This document shows positions 8,527-15,711 of a DNA stretch of 46,268 bases, in pieces (the first letter of the stretch is position 1; each line of letters starts with the position of its first letter). Source of the DNA: JAKFEW01 sp036675505 (GTDB taxonomy: Bacteria > Cyanobacteriota > Sericytochromatia > S15B-MN24 > JAQBPE01). A model generated the notes under the pieces. That model saw nothing but the letters and a program-made list of their open reading frames with translations, searched no databases and was not told where the DNA came from. Where the stretch lies: the NCBI GenBank assembly GCA_036675505.1, contig JAKFEW010000006.1, positions 1 through 46,268 on the forward strand. The letters are read 5' to 3'. The translations under genes were made by a program, and so were the position numbers.

Positions 8527-10062
8527 ATGGCCGTTGGAACCGCGTCGCGTCTCGCTCTTGTCGTCGTGATCGCCGCGCTCGCGAATGCTTGTCAGCTTCA
8601 AGCCGTTGCGCCGCCGCTGAAAGACCGTCCCGGCAAGGTCACGCGCCCGACCGACGCGCCGCCGCAGAAGGCCACGCCGACCCCGGCTGCGCCCACGCCC
8701 GGCCCCGCGTCGGCGCCCGCGGGGCTCGCCAAGCTGCGCGCGCCGGCCGGGCCGAGCGCCCTTTTGTCCGGCGACGTGCGGCTCGACGCCGGCTACCTGG
8801 TGGCGGCCGGCGCGGGCAACGTGATCAGCCACAACGGCGCCCTGATCGTGGCCGCGGGCGGCCTCAACCTGATCGGCGCGGACGGCGCGAGCCTGGTCGG
8901 CTTCGACGGCGGGTCGATCGTGGCCGCGGGCGCGGGCAACGTGATCAGCCACAACGGCGGCCAGGTGATCAGCCACAACGGCGGGCAGGTGCTTTCCCAC
9001 AATGGTGGCCAGGTGATCAGCCACAACGGCGGCCAGGCGTTGGGCGGGGCGACCGGCTTGCGGCTGCTGGCCGCGGAGACGCCGCCGGCGGGCGCGCTCT
9101 TGGCCGCAGCCGGCGTCGAGCTGCGGGTCTACGAGCTCGCGAGCGGCAAGGCCGTGGCGCTCGGCGTCGACGCGGCCGGCCAGGCGGTCTACGGCGTGCT
9201 CAGCGACGCCGCTGGCCACTACGCGCTGCACCTGCCCGTGGGGCTGGCCGGCAACGTGCTCGTGCGGGCCCGCCTGCCCGGCCAGGCCGACCCGCGGCTG
9301 GCCTACGACCTCGTGAGCCGGCCGGGCGCCGCGGACGGCTTCGCCACGGTCGTCGACGAGGACACCGCGATCGCCACGCGTTACCTGCGGCGCGCCTTCG
9401 CCCGCAAGCTCGAGGCCGTGCTCGACAGCGCCAGCGGCGACGACGCGGCGCTGGTCCGGGCGCTGGTGGCGGGCTCCCAGGCCTCGCCCGCGCTCGCCGC
9501 GCTCGCCCGCCAGACGCTCAGCGATTTCCGCGCGCGCGCGCTGGCCGCGGGCGTGCCGAAGGCGGGCCACCACGCGCTCGCCGAACGCGCGACCGACGTG
9601 CTGATCGGCCGGATCGCGGTCGAGGAAATCACGCTGGACGTCGTGAACACGGCCTGGAAGGGCGACGCCGACGAGCCGTCGCTCGGCGCGATGCGGGCGA
9701 TCCTCAGGCGCCTGCGCGAGGCCGCCGCGGCGAAGCTCCAGGCCGACCCGGCGTTCTTCGACGCGAAGACCTACGTCGTGAAGGCCAACGCGCTCCAGCC
9801 GGCAGGCACCCCGCCGCTGCGCGTGCGCAAGGCCGCGGACCTCGGCGAGATCCTGGTCGACGTCTTCTTCGCGGGCCTCGACGCGGCGAGCCTGCAGTAC
9901 GTGACGGATGCCTTCATCGACCTCCAGATCCCTTACACCGAGGTGGACCACCTCTTCGCCGCGGCCTCCGGCATCGGCCTGCGGCTCGGCACGAGCTTCC
10001 TGGCCGACGAGGAGGCGCGCGCCGCCGTGTTCGCGGCGATCGACCAGGCGGGCGAGCAGTAA
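8527..10062 (+). CDS. Octapeptide-repeat lipoprotein paralogue 6
   Basis: This 511-residue protein is the shortest full member. GGGGAGGG lies just before the ATG. The signal peptide ends in LANAC (Cys22), a slightly unusual lipobox with Ala at -3. After a Pro/Ala/Thr linker, GDVRLDAGYLVAAGAGN opens the repeat block (residues 91-170), which exits through a degenerate GGATGLRLLA rather than the usual LAQA. The LPAAGM position reads LAAAGVEL. VYGVLSDAAGHYALHL and GNVLVRARLPGQ follow. The helical domain starts at VVDEDTAIATRYLRRAF and carries RKAADLGEILV near residue 434. It is the first gene behind its own sigma-70-like promoter. It is a family member by architecture; the role is unknown. Confidence 0.88.
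   Translation: MAVGTASRLALVVVIAALANACQLQAVAPPLKDRPGKVTRPTDAPPQKATPTPAAPTPGPASAPAGLAKLRAPAGPSALLSGDVRLDAGYLVAAGAGNVISHNGALIVAAGGLNLIGADGASLVGFDGGSIVAAGAGNVISHNGGQVISHNGGQVLSHNGGQVISHNGGQALGGATGLRLLAAETPPAGALLAAAGVELRVYELASGKAVALGVDAAGQAVYGVLSDAAGHYALHLPVGLAGNVLVRARLPGQADPRLAYDLVSRPGAADGFATVVDEDTAIATRYLRRAFARKLEAVLDSASGDDAALVRALVAGSQASPALAALARQTLSDFRARALAAGVPKAGHHALAERATDVLIGRIAVEEITLDVVNTAWKGDADEPSLGAMRAILRRLREAAAAKLQADPAFFDAKTYVVKANALQPAGTPPLRVRKAADLGEILVDVFFAGLDAASLQYVTDAFIDLQIPYTEVDHLFAAASGIGLRLGTSFLADEEARAAVFAAIDQAGEQ
8797..9036 (+). repeat. Octapeptide-coding tandem repeats (gene 6)
   Basis: Ten octads: VAAGAGN, SHNGAL, VAAGGLN, IGADGAS, VGFDGGS, VAAGAGN, then four consecutive SHNGGQ units. 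The final four units are near-identical 24-mers. Confidence 0.9.
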
Positions 10063-10104
10063 TCCGCCGGGGGAGCTATGGGGTGCCTGCGGCGGCCGCG
10101 CGCC

Positions 10105-10133
10105 GTTTCGCTCCCAGACCCCGCGGGTAGGCA
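10105..10133 (+). promoter_or_regulatory. Two-box upstream motif GTTT-N19-TAGG (gene 7)
   Basis: GTTT (10105-10108) precedes CGCGGGTAGGCAT (TAGG from 10128) with 19 bases between, a one-base variant of the motif upstream of genes 3, 4, 8 and 9. It lies 37 bases before the TTG start. Confidence 0.33.
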
Positions 10134-10169
10134 TGGCGCGGGGCCGCGGGCGCGGCCCGGGAGGTTCCC

Positions 10170-11711
10170 TTGCGTCGCGCTTTGCTCGCCACCCTCGTGC
10201 TGGCCTCCACGACCGCGGCCTGCCAAACCGCCGCCCCGCGGGTCGACCTGCCCGACGCCCGCAACGCCAGGAGCGAGAGGCCCCGCGCCGAGGCCACCCG
10301 CACGCCGGCCAGGCCCGGCGAGGCGCCGGCCGCGCCGGTCGTGACCAGCGCGCCGGCCGCGCGCGTGAGCCAGGCGCCCGTGGCCACAGGCCAGCTGCTG
10401 CGGCCGGCCGGCGACAGCACGGTGCTCGCGGGCAGCGTGGCCGTCGACGCGAGCTACCTCGTCGCGAAGGGCGGCGGCAACATCTTGAGCCACAACGGCG
10501 CGCTGATCATCGCCGCGGGTGGCGCCAGCCTGGTGGGCGCCGACGCGGCCTCGCTGATCGCGGCCGGGGCCGGCAACCTGATCGCAACCGGGGCCGGCAA
10601 CCTGATCGCCGCCGGGGCTGGCAACCTGATCGCCGCCGGGGCCGGCAACCTGGTCGCCGCCGGCGCGGGCAACGTGGTCGCGCCGAACGGCGCGCGCTAC
10701 AGGCTCGCGGCCGCGGCCGCGACCGACGTCGCGCTCGGCGCCGTGCTGCCGGCCGCCGGCATGCAGCTCGCGGTGCGCGACCTGCGCAACGGCGCGCCGG
10801 TGGCGCTCGGCGCGGACGCTGCCGGCCAGCCGGTCTTCGCCGTGTACTCCAACGCCGACGGCGCCTTCGAGCTCTACGTGCCCAAGGCGCTGGCCTCGAA
10901 CCTGCGCGTCGAGGCGCGCGTGCCGGGGGCTCAGGATCCGCGCCTGGCCTACGAGGTGCTGGCTCTGCCGGGCGGCGCGCCGGCCGCGATCGACGAGGAC
11001 AGCGCGCTGGTGTACCACTACCTGGCCGAGAGCTGGCGCGGGCGCATGCGCAGCCTCATGACCGAGCTCGCGGTCGAGCCGCCGCGCAGCGACGAGGCCG
11101 TGATCCGCAAGCTCTACGGCCGCGGCGGCACGGCGGCCTTCCAGGCCATGCTCGGCCTGCTCAAGCCGCTGATCACCGAGCTGCGCGCCGGCATGAAGGC
11201 GGCCGACGTGGCGTCGCCCGCCGCGATCGCCGCCGCCAGCGCCCGCGCCGCCGACACCGTGCTCGCCCGCATCGACCTGAGCGGCCTGGTGGCCAAGCAG
11301 GCGCCCGAGTACGCGCCCTTCCTGACCGGCGAGGAGAAGGCCTTCACCGTCTTCATCGACGCGGTGAAGCAGGTGCGCGCCGCCGCCGCCGCGCAGATGC
11401 GCGCCGCGGGGCCGGCTGGGCGCGCGGCCTTCCTCACGGCGGCGCCCTACGCCGCGAGCGACGCGCGCATCGCGAAGCCCAGCGACGTGCCGGCCTACAT
11501 CGTCGCCGAGGCCTACACCGACGAGCAGGACATCCAGGCCGGCGCCGCGGTGGCGTACTTCCGGCCGCTCGGCTTCGACGGCGCCGCGGCGCTGCGCCTG
11601 CAGGGCCGGCTCTGGGCCGCCAACGCGGCCGCGGGCGAGCACCTGGCGGTCCTGCTGGCGACCGACCCTTCCGTGAAGGCCGACCTGATCGCCGCGCTGC
11701 GCACCCCTTGA
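10170..11711 (+). CDS. Octapeptide-repeat lipoprotein paralogue 7 (TTG start)
   Basis: The start is a TTG five bases after GGGAGG; no in-frame ATG precedes the hydrophobic segment, so TTG is well supported. The 513-residue product has Cys18 in STTAAC, with Thr at -3, a weak but plausible lipobox. The linker is short and Pro/Ala-rich. Entry is GSVAVDASYLVAKGGGN, repeats occupy residues 97-176, and the exit YRLAAAAATD leads to LPAAGM, VFAVYSNADGAFELYV and SNLRVEARVPG. The helical domain starts at IDEDSALVYHYLAESW and carries AKPSDVPAYIV near residue 435. The protein is very Ala-rich in its helical domain. Function unknown; paralogy is clear. Confidence 0.86.
   Translation: MRRALLATLVLASTTAACQTAAPRVDLPDARNARSERPRAEATRTPARPGEAPAAPVVTSAPAARVSQAPVATGQLLRPAGDSTVLAGSVAVDASYLVAKGGGNILSHNGALIIAAGGASLVGADAASLIAAGAGNLIATGAGNLIAAGAGNLIAAGAGNLVAAGAGNVVAPNGARYRLAAAAATDVALGAVLPAAGMQLAVRDLRNGAPVALGADAAGQPVFAVYSNADGAFELYVPKALASNLRVEARVPGAQDPRLAYEVLALPGGAPAAIDEDSALVYHYLAESWRGRMRSLMTELAVEPPRSDEAVIRKLYGRGGTAAFQAMLGLLKPLITELRAGMKAADVASPAAIAAASARAADTVLARIDLSGLVAKQAPEYAPFLTGEEKAFTVFIDAVKQVRAAAAAQMRAAGPAGRAAFLTAAPYAASDARIAKPSDVPAYIVAEAYTDEQDIQAGAAVAYFRPLGFDGAAALRLQGRLWAANAAAGEHLAVLLATDPSVKADLIAALRTP
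10458..10697 (+). repeat. Octapeptide-coding tandem repeats (gene 7)
   Basis: Ten octads: VAKGGGN, SHNGAL, IAAGGAS, VGADAAS, then IAAGAGN/IATGAGN units and VAAGAGN, ending with VAPNGAR. Units five to nine are near-identical at DNA level (GCCGGGGCCGGCAACCTG core). Confidence 0.9.
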
Positions 11712-11763
11712 CCCCGCGCACGCGGCGGAAGGCCCTCCTCGGCGTGAATCCTGGCTGACAACA

Positions 11764-11794
11764 GTTAGGCCCGATCCGCCGCCGGGTACGCCAT
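11764..11794 (+). promoter_or_regulatory. Two-box upstream motif GTTA-N19-TACG (gene 8)
   Basis: GTTA (11764-11767) and CCGGGTACGCCAT (TACG from 11787) are separated by 19 bases, 30 bases before the start of gene 8. This is the clearest copy that lies entirely outside coding sequence. Confidence 0.42.
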
Positions 11795-11820
11795 GGGGGT
11801 CTGGCAGAGGAGCATAGGCC

Positions 11821-13848
11821 ATGCGGCGGGTCTCCAGCGGGTTGCTCGCGGTTCTCATCCTGGCGTCGGCCTGCGTGCCGACCCCGGCGGTCCGCGACGT
11901 GAAGAAGGCCAACAAGGTCACGGCCGCCAGCGCGAAGCCCAAGCCGGGCGCCACCAGCGCGGGCGCCGCGCCGCTGGCGCTCGACCCGGCCCGCTTGCTC
12001 GGCGGGGCGGGCACCGTGCCGCTGGGCGGCAGCGTGCTGGTCGACGCGAGCTACATGGTCGCGGCCGGCGCCGGCAACGTGCTCAGCCACAACGGCGGCC
12101 AGATCGTGGCCGCGGGCGGCGGCAACATCCTCTCGCACAACGGCGGCCAGATGGTCGCCGCCGGCGGCCTGAACATGGTGGCGGCGGGCGGCCTGAACAT
12201 GGTCGCCGCGGGGGCCGGCAACCTGGTCGCGGCCGGCGGCCAGATCGTCGCGGCCGGCGCCGGCAACATCGTGGCGGCGGGCGGCGGCAACATGGTGGCG
12301 GCGGGTGCCGGCAACCTGGTCGGCCCGGACGGCGGCTCGCTGGTCGCTGCCGGGGCCGGCAACATGGTCGCTGCCGGGGCCGGCAACATGGTCGCTGCCG
12401 GGGCCGGCAACCTGGTCGCCGCCGGGGCCGGCAACCTGGTCGCCGCCGGGGCTGGCAACCTGACCGCGGCGGGCGCCGGCGGCTACAGGCTTGCGGGCGG
12501 CGCGGCCAATATGCTCGGCCTGGGCGGCGGGGCCTACCGCGTGGCCCAGGCCGCCCCGCCGGTTGTGGCCGCGCCGGCCTATGGCACCCAGCTGCCGGCG
12601 GCCGGCATGCTCGTTTGGGTCAAATCGCTCGCGACCGGCAACCCCGTGTCGCTAGGCCTCGGCCCGGACGGCAACGCGGTGTGGGCGGTCTTCACCGACG
12701 CCGCTGGGCGCTACGACCTGCACGTGCCCGCCGATCAGCGGAACACCTTGATGGTGGTGGCCGAGGTGCCGTTCCGGAACGATCGCCGGACCGGCTACGG
12801 CATGCTGACCGCGAAGCTCGACGGCAAAGGCATGCTCGACGAGGACGAGGCCCTGCTCACGCGCTACATGCGCCTCGCCGCGCGCGCGCGCTTCGATCAC
12901 TACCTGGCGCCGGTCCTGGGCGGCGTGCTGAGCGACGAGGCGGCGCTCACGGCGATCTTCGGCCAGACCGGCAACGACGAGAAGCCCCTGATCGACCCGT
13001 TCCTGCAGAGCCAGCTGCTCGGCAAGGTCCGCGAGCTCGACGCCACCATCAAGGCGAACCCGAAGATCAAGACCGCGGCGGACTACCGGTTCGTGGTCGA
13101 GGAGATGGCGAACGTCCTGCTCTCGGACAGGGATGCCTATGACGCGGTCACGCTCGCGCCGCTCGAGGTCGAAGCGTACCTCGACAAGTACGATGCGGAC
13201 GATGACGCCGAGGAGATCGCGATCGTCGCCGAGCTGAGGAACCAGAACCCGCTCTACAAGGCGGCCATGGTCGGCGACGCCAAAGGCCGCTTGCCGGCGA
13301 TCGCGGTGCTCAAGGCGATTCTCGCCGAGACGCGCGAGGCCGTCCGCAAGCTGGGCCCCGCGGGCGCGCGTGCGTTCGCGAAGGCCAACCCCTTCGTCGC
13401 CGGCGCCAACGCCTTCCACGCGAAGTACGATCCCAAGGAGATCCCGCGGCCCTACTACTCCTTCGACAAGGCGACCGACCTCGCGGATTTCGCCGTCACC
13501 GAGTACCTCGCCCACCCGATCAACGCGCCGTACGGCTGCCGCGGCGCCGAATGCGAGACGGCCTACCTCCGCAAGGCGCCCTGGACCGGCTGCGGGCCGG
13601 ACTCGCTGCCCAGCCCCTGCCTGCCGGCGGCGGGCGTCAGGGAGCTGCGCACCACTCATCTGCTGCGCTTCTTGCGGTCGGTGTTCAAGGACGTGGGCAT
13701 CCTGCCGTCGCATGCCGACCTGCTCTACGCCGCCGGCGAGCAGCTGGCTACCGCGTCGCTGGGTCAGATCCTCTTGCTCCAGCCCCAGCTCCACCACGTG
13801 ATCTGCCGCTACGGCAAGGGCGCGACGTCCGACTGCCCGGTGCCGTAG
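11821..13848 (+). CDS. Octapeptide-repeat lipoprotein paralogue 8, longest repeat block
   Basis: The 675-residue product starts at an ATG about eight bases after AGAGGAG. The signal peptide ends at LASAC (Cys18). The linker is Lys/Ala-rich. Entry is GSVLVDASYMVAAGAGN; the repeat block (79-221) is the longest in the array and is followed by a second glycine-rich segment (YRLAGGAANMLGLGGG) before YRVAQAA. LPAAGM, VWAVFTDAAGRYDLHV and NTLMVVAEVP follow. The helical domain (MLDEDEALLTRYMR) is longer than in its sisters and holds DKATDLADFAVTEY near residue 547. A C-terminal extension has four Cys in CRGAECETAY...CGPDSLPSPC plus a late one, CRYGKGATSDC, possibly disulfide-bonded, which other paralogues lack. 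The function is unknown. Confidence 0.87.
   Translation: MRRVSSGLLAVLILASACVPTPAVRDVKKANKVTAASAKPKPGATSAGAAPLALDPARLLGGAGTVPLGGSVLVDASYMVAAGAGNVLSHNGGQIVAAGGGNILSHNGGQMVAAGGLNMVAAGGLNMVAAGAGNLVAAGGQIVAAGAGNIVAAGGGNMVAAGAGNLVGPDGGSLVAAGAGNMVAAGAGNMVAAGAGNLVAAGAGNLVAAGAGNLTAAGAGGYRLAGGAANMLGLGGGAYRVAQAAPPVVAAPAYGTQLPAAGMLVWVKSLATGNPVSLGLGPDGNAVWAVFTDAAGRYDLHVPADQRNTLMVVAEVPFRNDRRTGYGMLTAKLDGKGMLDEDEALLTRYMRLAARARFDHYLAPVLGGVLSDEAALTAIFGQTGNDEKPLIDPFLQSQLLGKVRELDATIKANPKIKTAADYRFVVEEMANVLLSDRDAYDAVTLAPLEVEAYLDKYDADDDAEEIAIVAELRNQNPLYKAAMVGDAKGRLPAIAVLKAILAETREAVRKLGPAGARAFAKANPFVAGANAFHAKYDPKEIPRPYYSFDKATDLADFAVTEYLAHPINAPYGCRGAECETAYLRKAPWTGCGPDSLPSPCLPAAGVRELRTTHLLRFLRSVFKDVGILPSHADLLYAAGEQLATASLGQILLLQPQLHHVICRYGKGATSDCPVP
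12055..12483 (+). repeat. Octapeptide-coding tandem repeats (gene 8)
   Basis: Eighteen units, seventeen octads and one heptad (LVAAGGQ), so a three-base deletion is tolerated. Most are VAAGAGN or VAAGGLN; two SHNGGQ units are near the start and one VGPDGGS is central. Consecutive units at 12350-12460 are almost identical. Confidence 0.9.
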
Positions 13849-13908
13849 CCGCGGGCGCAACGCGACGCCACGTCGTCGGAGGATCGGCTTGTTCGCCCGC
13901 TTGGCGCC

Positions 13909-13937
13909 GTTACGGGCTTCGCGGAAGCGGGTAAGCG
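13909..13937 (+). promoter_or_regulatory. Two-box upstream motif GTTA-N19-TAAG (gene 9)
   Basis: GTTA (13909-13912) is followed after 19 bases by GCGGGTAAGCGG (TAAG from 13932), about 41 bases before the chosen start of gene 9. It matches the motif upstream of genes 3, 4 and 8. Confidence 0.4.
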
Positions 13938-13972
13938 GTAGACCGGGGGCCTCGGCTGCCCCGGAGGAAGGC

Positions 13973-15667
13973 ATGCGCCTGGCCGTCTCGATGATCCTGG
14001 CCGCGGCGGTGCTCGCCGCCTGCAGCGTGGACCCCACCCAGCCGCCGAAGCGGGGCGGGGCGAGCAGCGCGCCCAGGGCCGAGCGCTCAGCCAAGATCGC
14101 CCAGGCCGGGCCGAGCGCCGCGCCGAGCGGCCAGGCCGCGCCGCGCGCGCGCACCACCTTCCCGCCGGTGGCGTCGACCGCGGTGACGGGCCTCGTGAAG
14201 CTCGACGCGAGCTACATGGTGGCCGCGGGCGCCGGCAATATCGTCGCCGCGGGCGCCGGCAACATCGTCGCCGCGGGCGCCGGCAACATCGTGGCCGCGG
14301 GCGCGGGGCTTGCCCAGGGAGGGGCTGATCCCCGCGGAGCCAGGGATGGCGGCAGCGGGGGCAACCTCGTGGGCATGGACGGCGGCACGCTGATCGGCGC
14401 GGACGGCGCCTCGCTCGTCGGCCCTGACGGGGCGTCGCTGGTGGGGCCGGATGGCGCCTCGCTGGTGGGCGCCGACGGCGGCTCGATGGTGGCGGCCGGC
14501 GCCGGCAACCTCGTGGCCGCGGGCGGGGGCAACTACCGCCTGACGGGCCTGCCGGCCTTCAGGCTGCGGGCGGCCGACGCGCCGGCTGCAGGCACCCAGC
14601 TGCCGGCGAGCTGGATGCGCGTGCGCATCTACAACCTCGAGACGGGCCAGCCCGTGCTGGCCGCGCGCGACCCGGCGGCGCGCGCCGGCGCCTTCGTGAT
14701 GACCGACGCCCAGGGCCGCTACACGGCGCCCGTGCTGGCGGCGTCCGCCGGCAACGTGCTGGTGGTGGCCGACGCGCTCGGTGCGAACGACCCCCGGCTC
14801 GAGCTCACCGGCATCGCCCGGCCGGCCGCAGGCGGCGTGGACGCCTCGATCGACGAGGACCAGGCGGTCGTGTCCTACTACCTGCGGCTGATCGTGAGCG
14901 ATCGCCTCAAGACCTACATGCGCGAGGCCGGCGAGCAGGACGGCACGATCAACCACGGCACCACCCCGGTCTCGAAGGGCGAGGTGGACCTCGCCAACCA
15001 GGCCTTCGGCCGGATCGTGGCGGCCGCCAAGCAGCAGCGCGTGTACGAATTTCCGGAAGATCGGCTGGACGCGCTGGTCCAGCGCATGCAGGACGTGATC
15101 CTCGCCCACATGCCGCTCAGGGAGATCGACATCAACAAGCAGTGGACGCCCGAGTGGGCGGCCAAGCCCGACGAGAAGGCCTTCGAGGCGCTGGTCGGCC
15201 TGATGCGCCGCTGCAACCAGGCCGCCGCGGCGAAGCTCCAGGCCTCGGGCGGCAGCTACTTCCAGCCCGCGCAGGACGCGGCCCGCGCCGCGGCCAGGCC
15301 GGCGCTGGGCGGCCGGCCGGCCGGCCACCTGGTCGGCTACCAGGACATCCGCAAGCCAGGCGACGTGGCCCGGTTCTTGATCAAGCGCCACGTCGCGAAC
15401 GCCGAGGCGGGCGCCTTCTTCGCGAGCGCGTCGATCTTCCACGACCTCGGCCTCGAGGAAGATGAGCGTCACCACCTCAAGGCGGCGATCGACGGCTACC
15501 TGCTCTGGGTCTTCAGCCACCTGGCCTTCGACCTGCCGCCCGACGACGACCAGGCGACGCCCGGCATGCTGACGCAGCTGGTGGCGGCGATCGCGCAGAG
15601 CGACGCCACAGGCGGCGGGAAGCGGGCGATCCCGCCGCCGGATCGCCCGGCCGCGCCGAAGCCCTGA
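13973..15667 (+). CDS. Octapeptide-repeat lipoprotein paralogue 9, with in-frame insertion
   Basis: The start at 13973 is chosen over an upstream in-frame start because GGAGGAAG lies directly before it and the signal peptide then begins at residue 1 (lipobox L14-A-A-C17). The 564-residue product has an Ala/Pro/Arg linker, entry at GLVKLDASYMVAAGAGN, three VAAGAGN octads, then a 19-residue insertion and a run of VGxDGxS octads. The exit is NYRLTGLP. The LPAAGM position reads LPASWMRV, and the beta-sandwich-like domain is diverged (GAFVMTDAQGRYTAPV, GNVLVVADALG). The helical domain starts at SIDEDQAVVSYYLR and carries RKPGDVARFLIKR near residue 459. The inserted DNA is the twin of that in gene 5. 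No enzyme motif is seen. Confidence 0.87.
   Translation: MRLAVSMILAAAVLAACSVDPTQPPKRGGASSAPRAERSAKIAQAGPSAAPSGQAAPRARTTFPPVASTAVTGLVKLDASYMVAAGAGNIVAAGAGNIVAAGAGNIVAAGAGLAQGGADPRGARDGGSGGNLVGMDGGTLIGADGASLVGPDGASLVGPDGASLVGADGGSMVAAGAGNLVAAGGGNYRLTGLPAFRLRAADAPAAGTQLPASWMRVRIYNLETGQPVLAARDPAARAGAFVMTDAQGRYTAPVLAASAGNVLVVADALGANDPRLELTGIARPAAGGVDASIDEDQAVVSYYLRLIVSDRLKTYMREAGEQDGTINHGTTPVSKGEVDLANQAFGRIVAAAKQQRVYEFPEDRLDALVQRMQDVILAHMPLREIDINKQWTPEWAAKPDEKAFEALVGLMRRCNQAAAAKLQASGGSYFQPAQDAARAAARPALGGRPAGHLVGYQDIRKPGDVARFLIKRHVANAEAGAFFASASIFHDLGLEEDERHHLKAAIDGYLLWVFSHLAFDLPPDDDQATPGMLTQLVAAIAQSDATGGGKRAIPPPDRPAAPKP
14216..14533 (+). repeat. Octapeptide-coding tandem repeats (gene 9)
   Basis: About eleven octads: four VAAGAGN (the fourth broken by the insertion), then VGMDGGT, IGADGAS, VGPDGAS twice, VGADGGS, VAAGAGN and VAAGGGN. 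The first three units are identical or nearly so at the DNA level. Confidence 0.88.
14305..14361 (+). repeat. 57-bp in-frame inserted element, copy B
   Basis: This copy differs from copy A (7239-7295) at four positions only, while flanking octad codons differ in unit type. It encodes 19 residues ending DGGSGG, contains CTGATCCCCGCGGAGC and keeps the reading frame. Confidence 0.8.
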
Positions 15668-15711
15668 GCGGCGCGCTCCCCAGCACCCTCCGCCCTGCAC
15701 GAGAAGTGACC

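Noticed and set aside
1284..15700. Long minus-strand frames antisense to each lipoprotein gene
   Set aside because: They mirror the repeat DNA (APSAPTRL-type peptides) and lack starts with ribosome-binding sites. The plus strand has signal peptides, lipoboxes and conserved domains.
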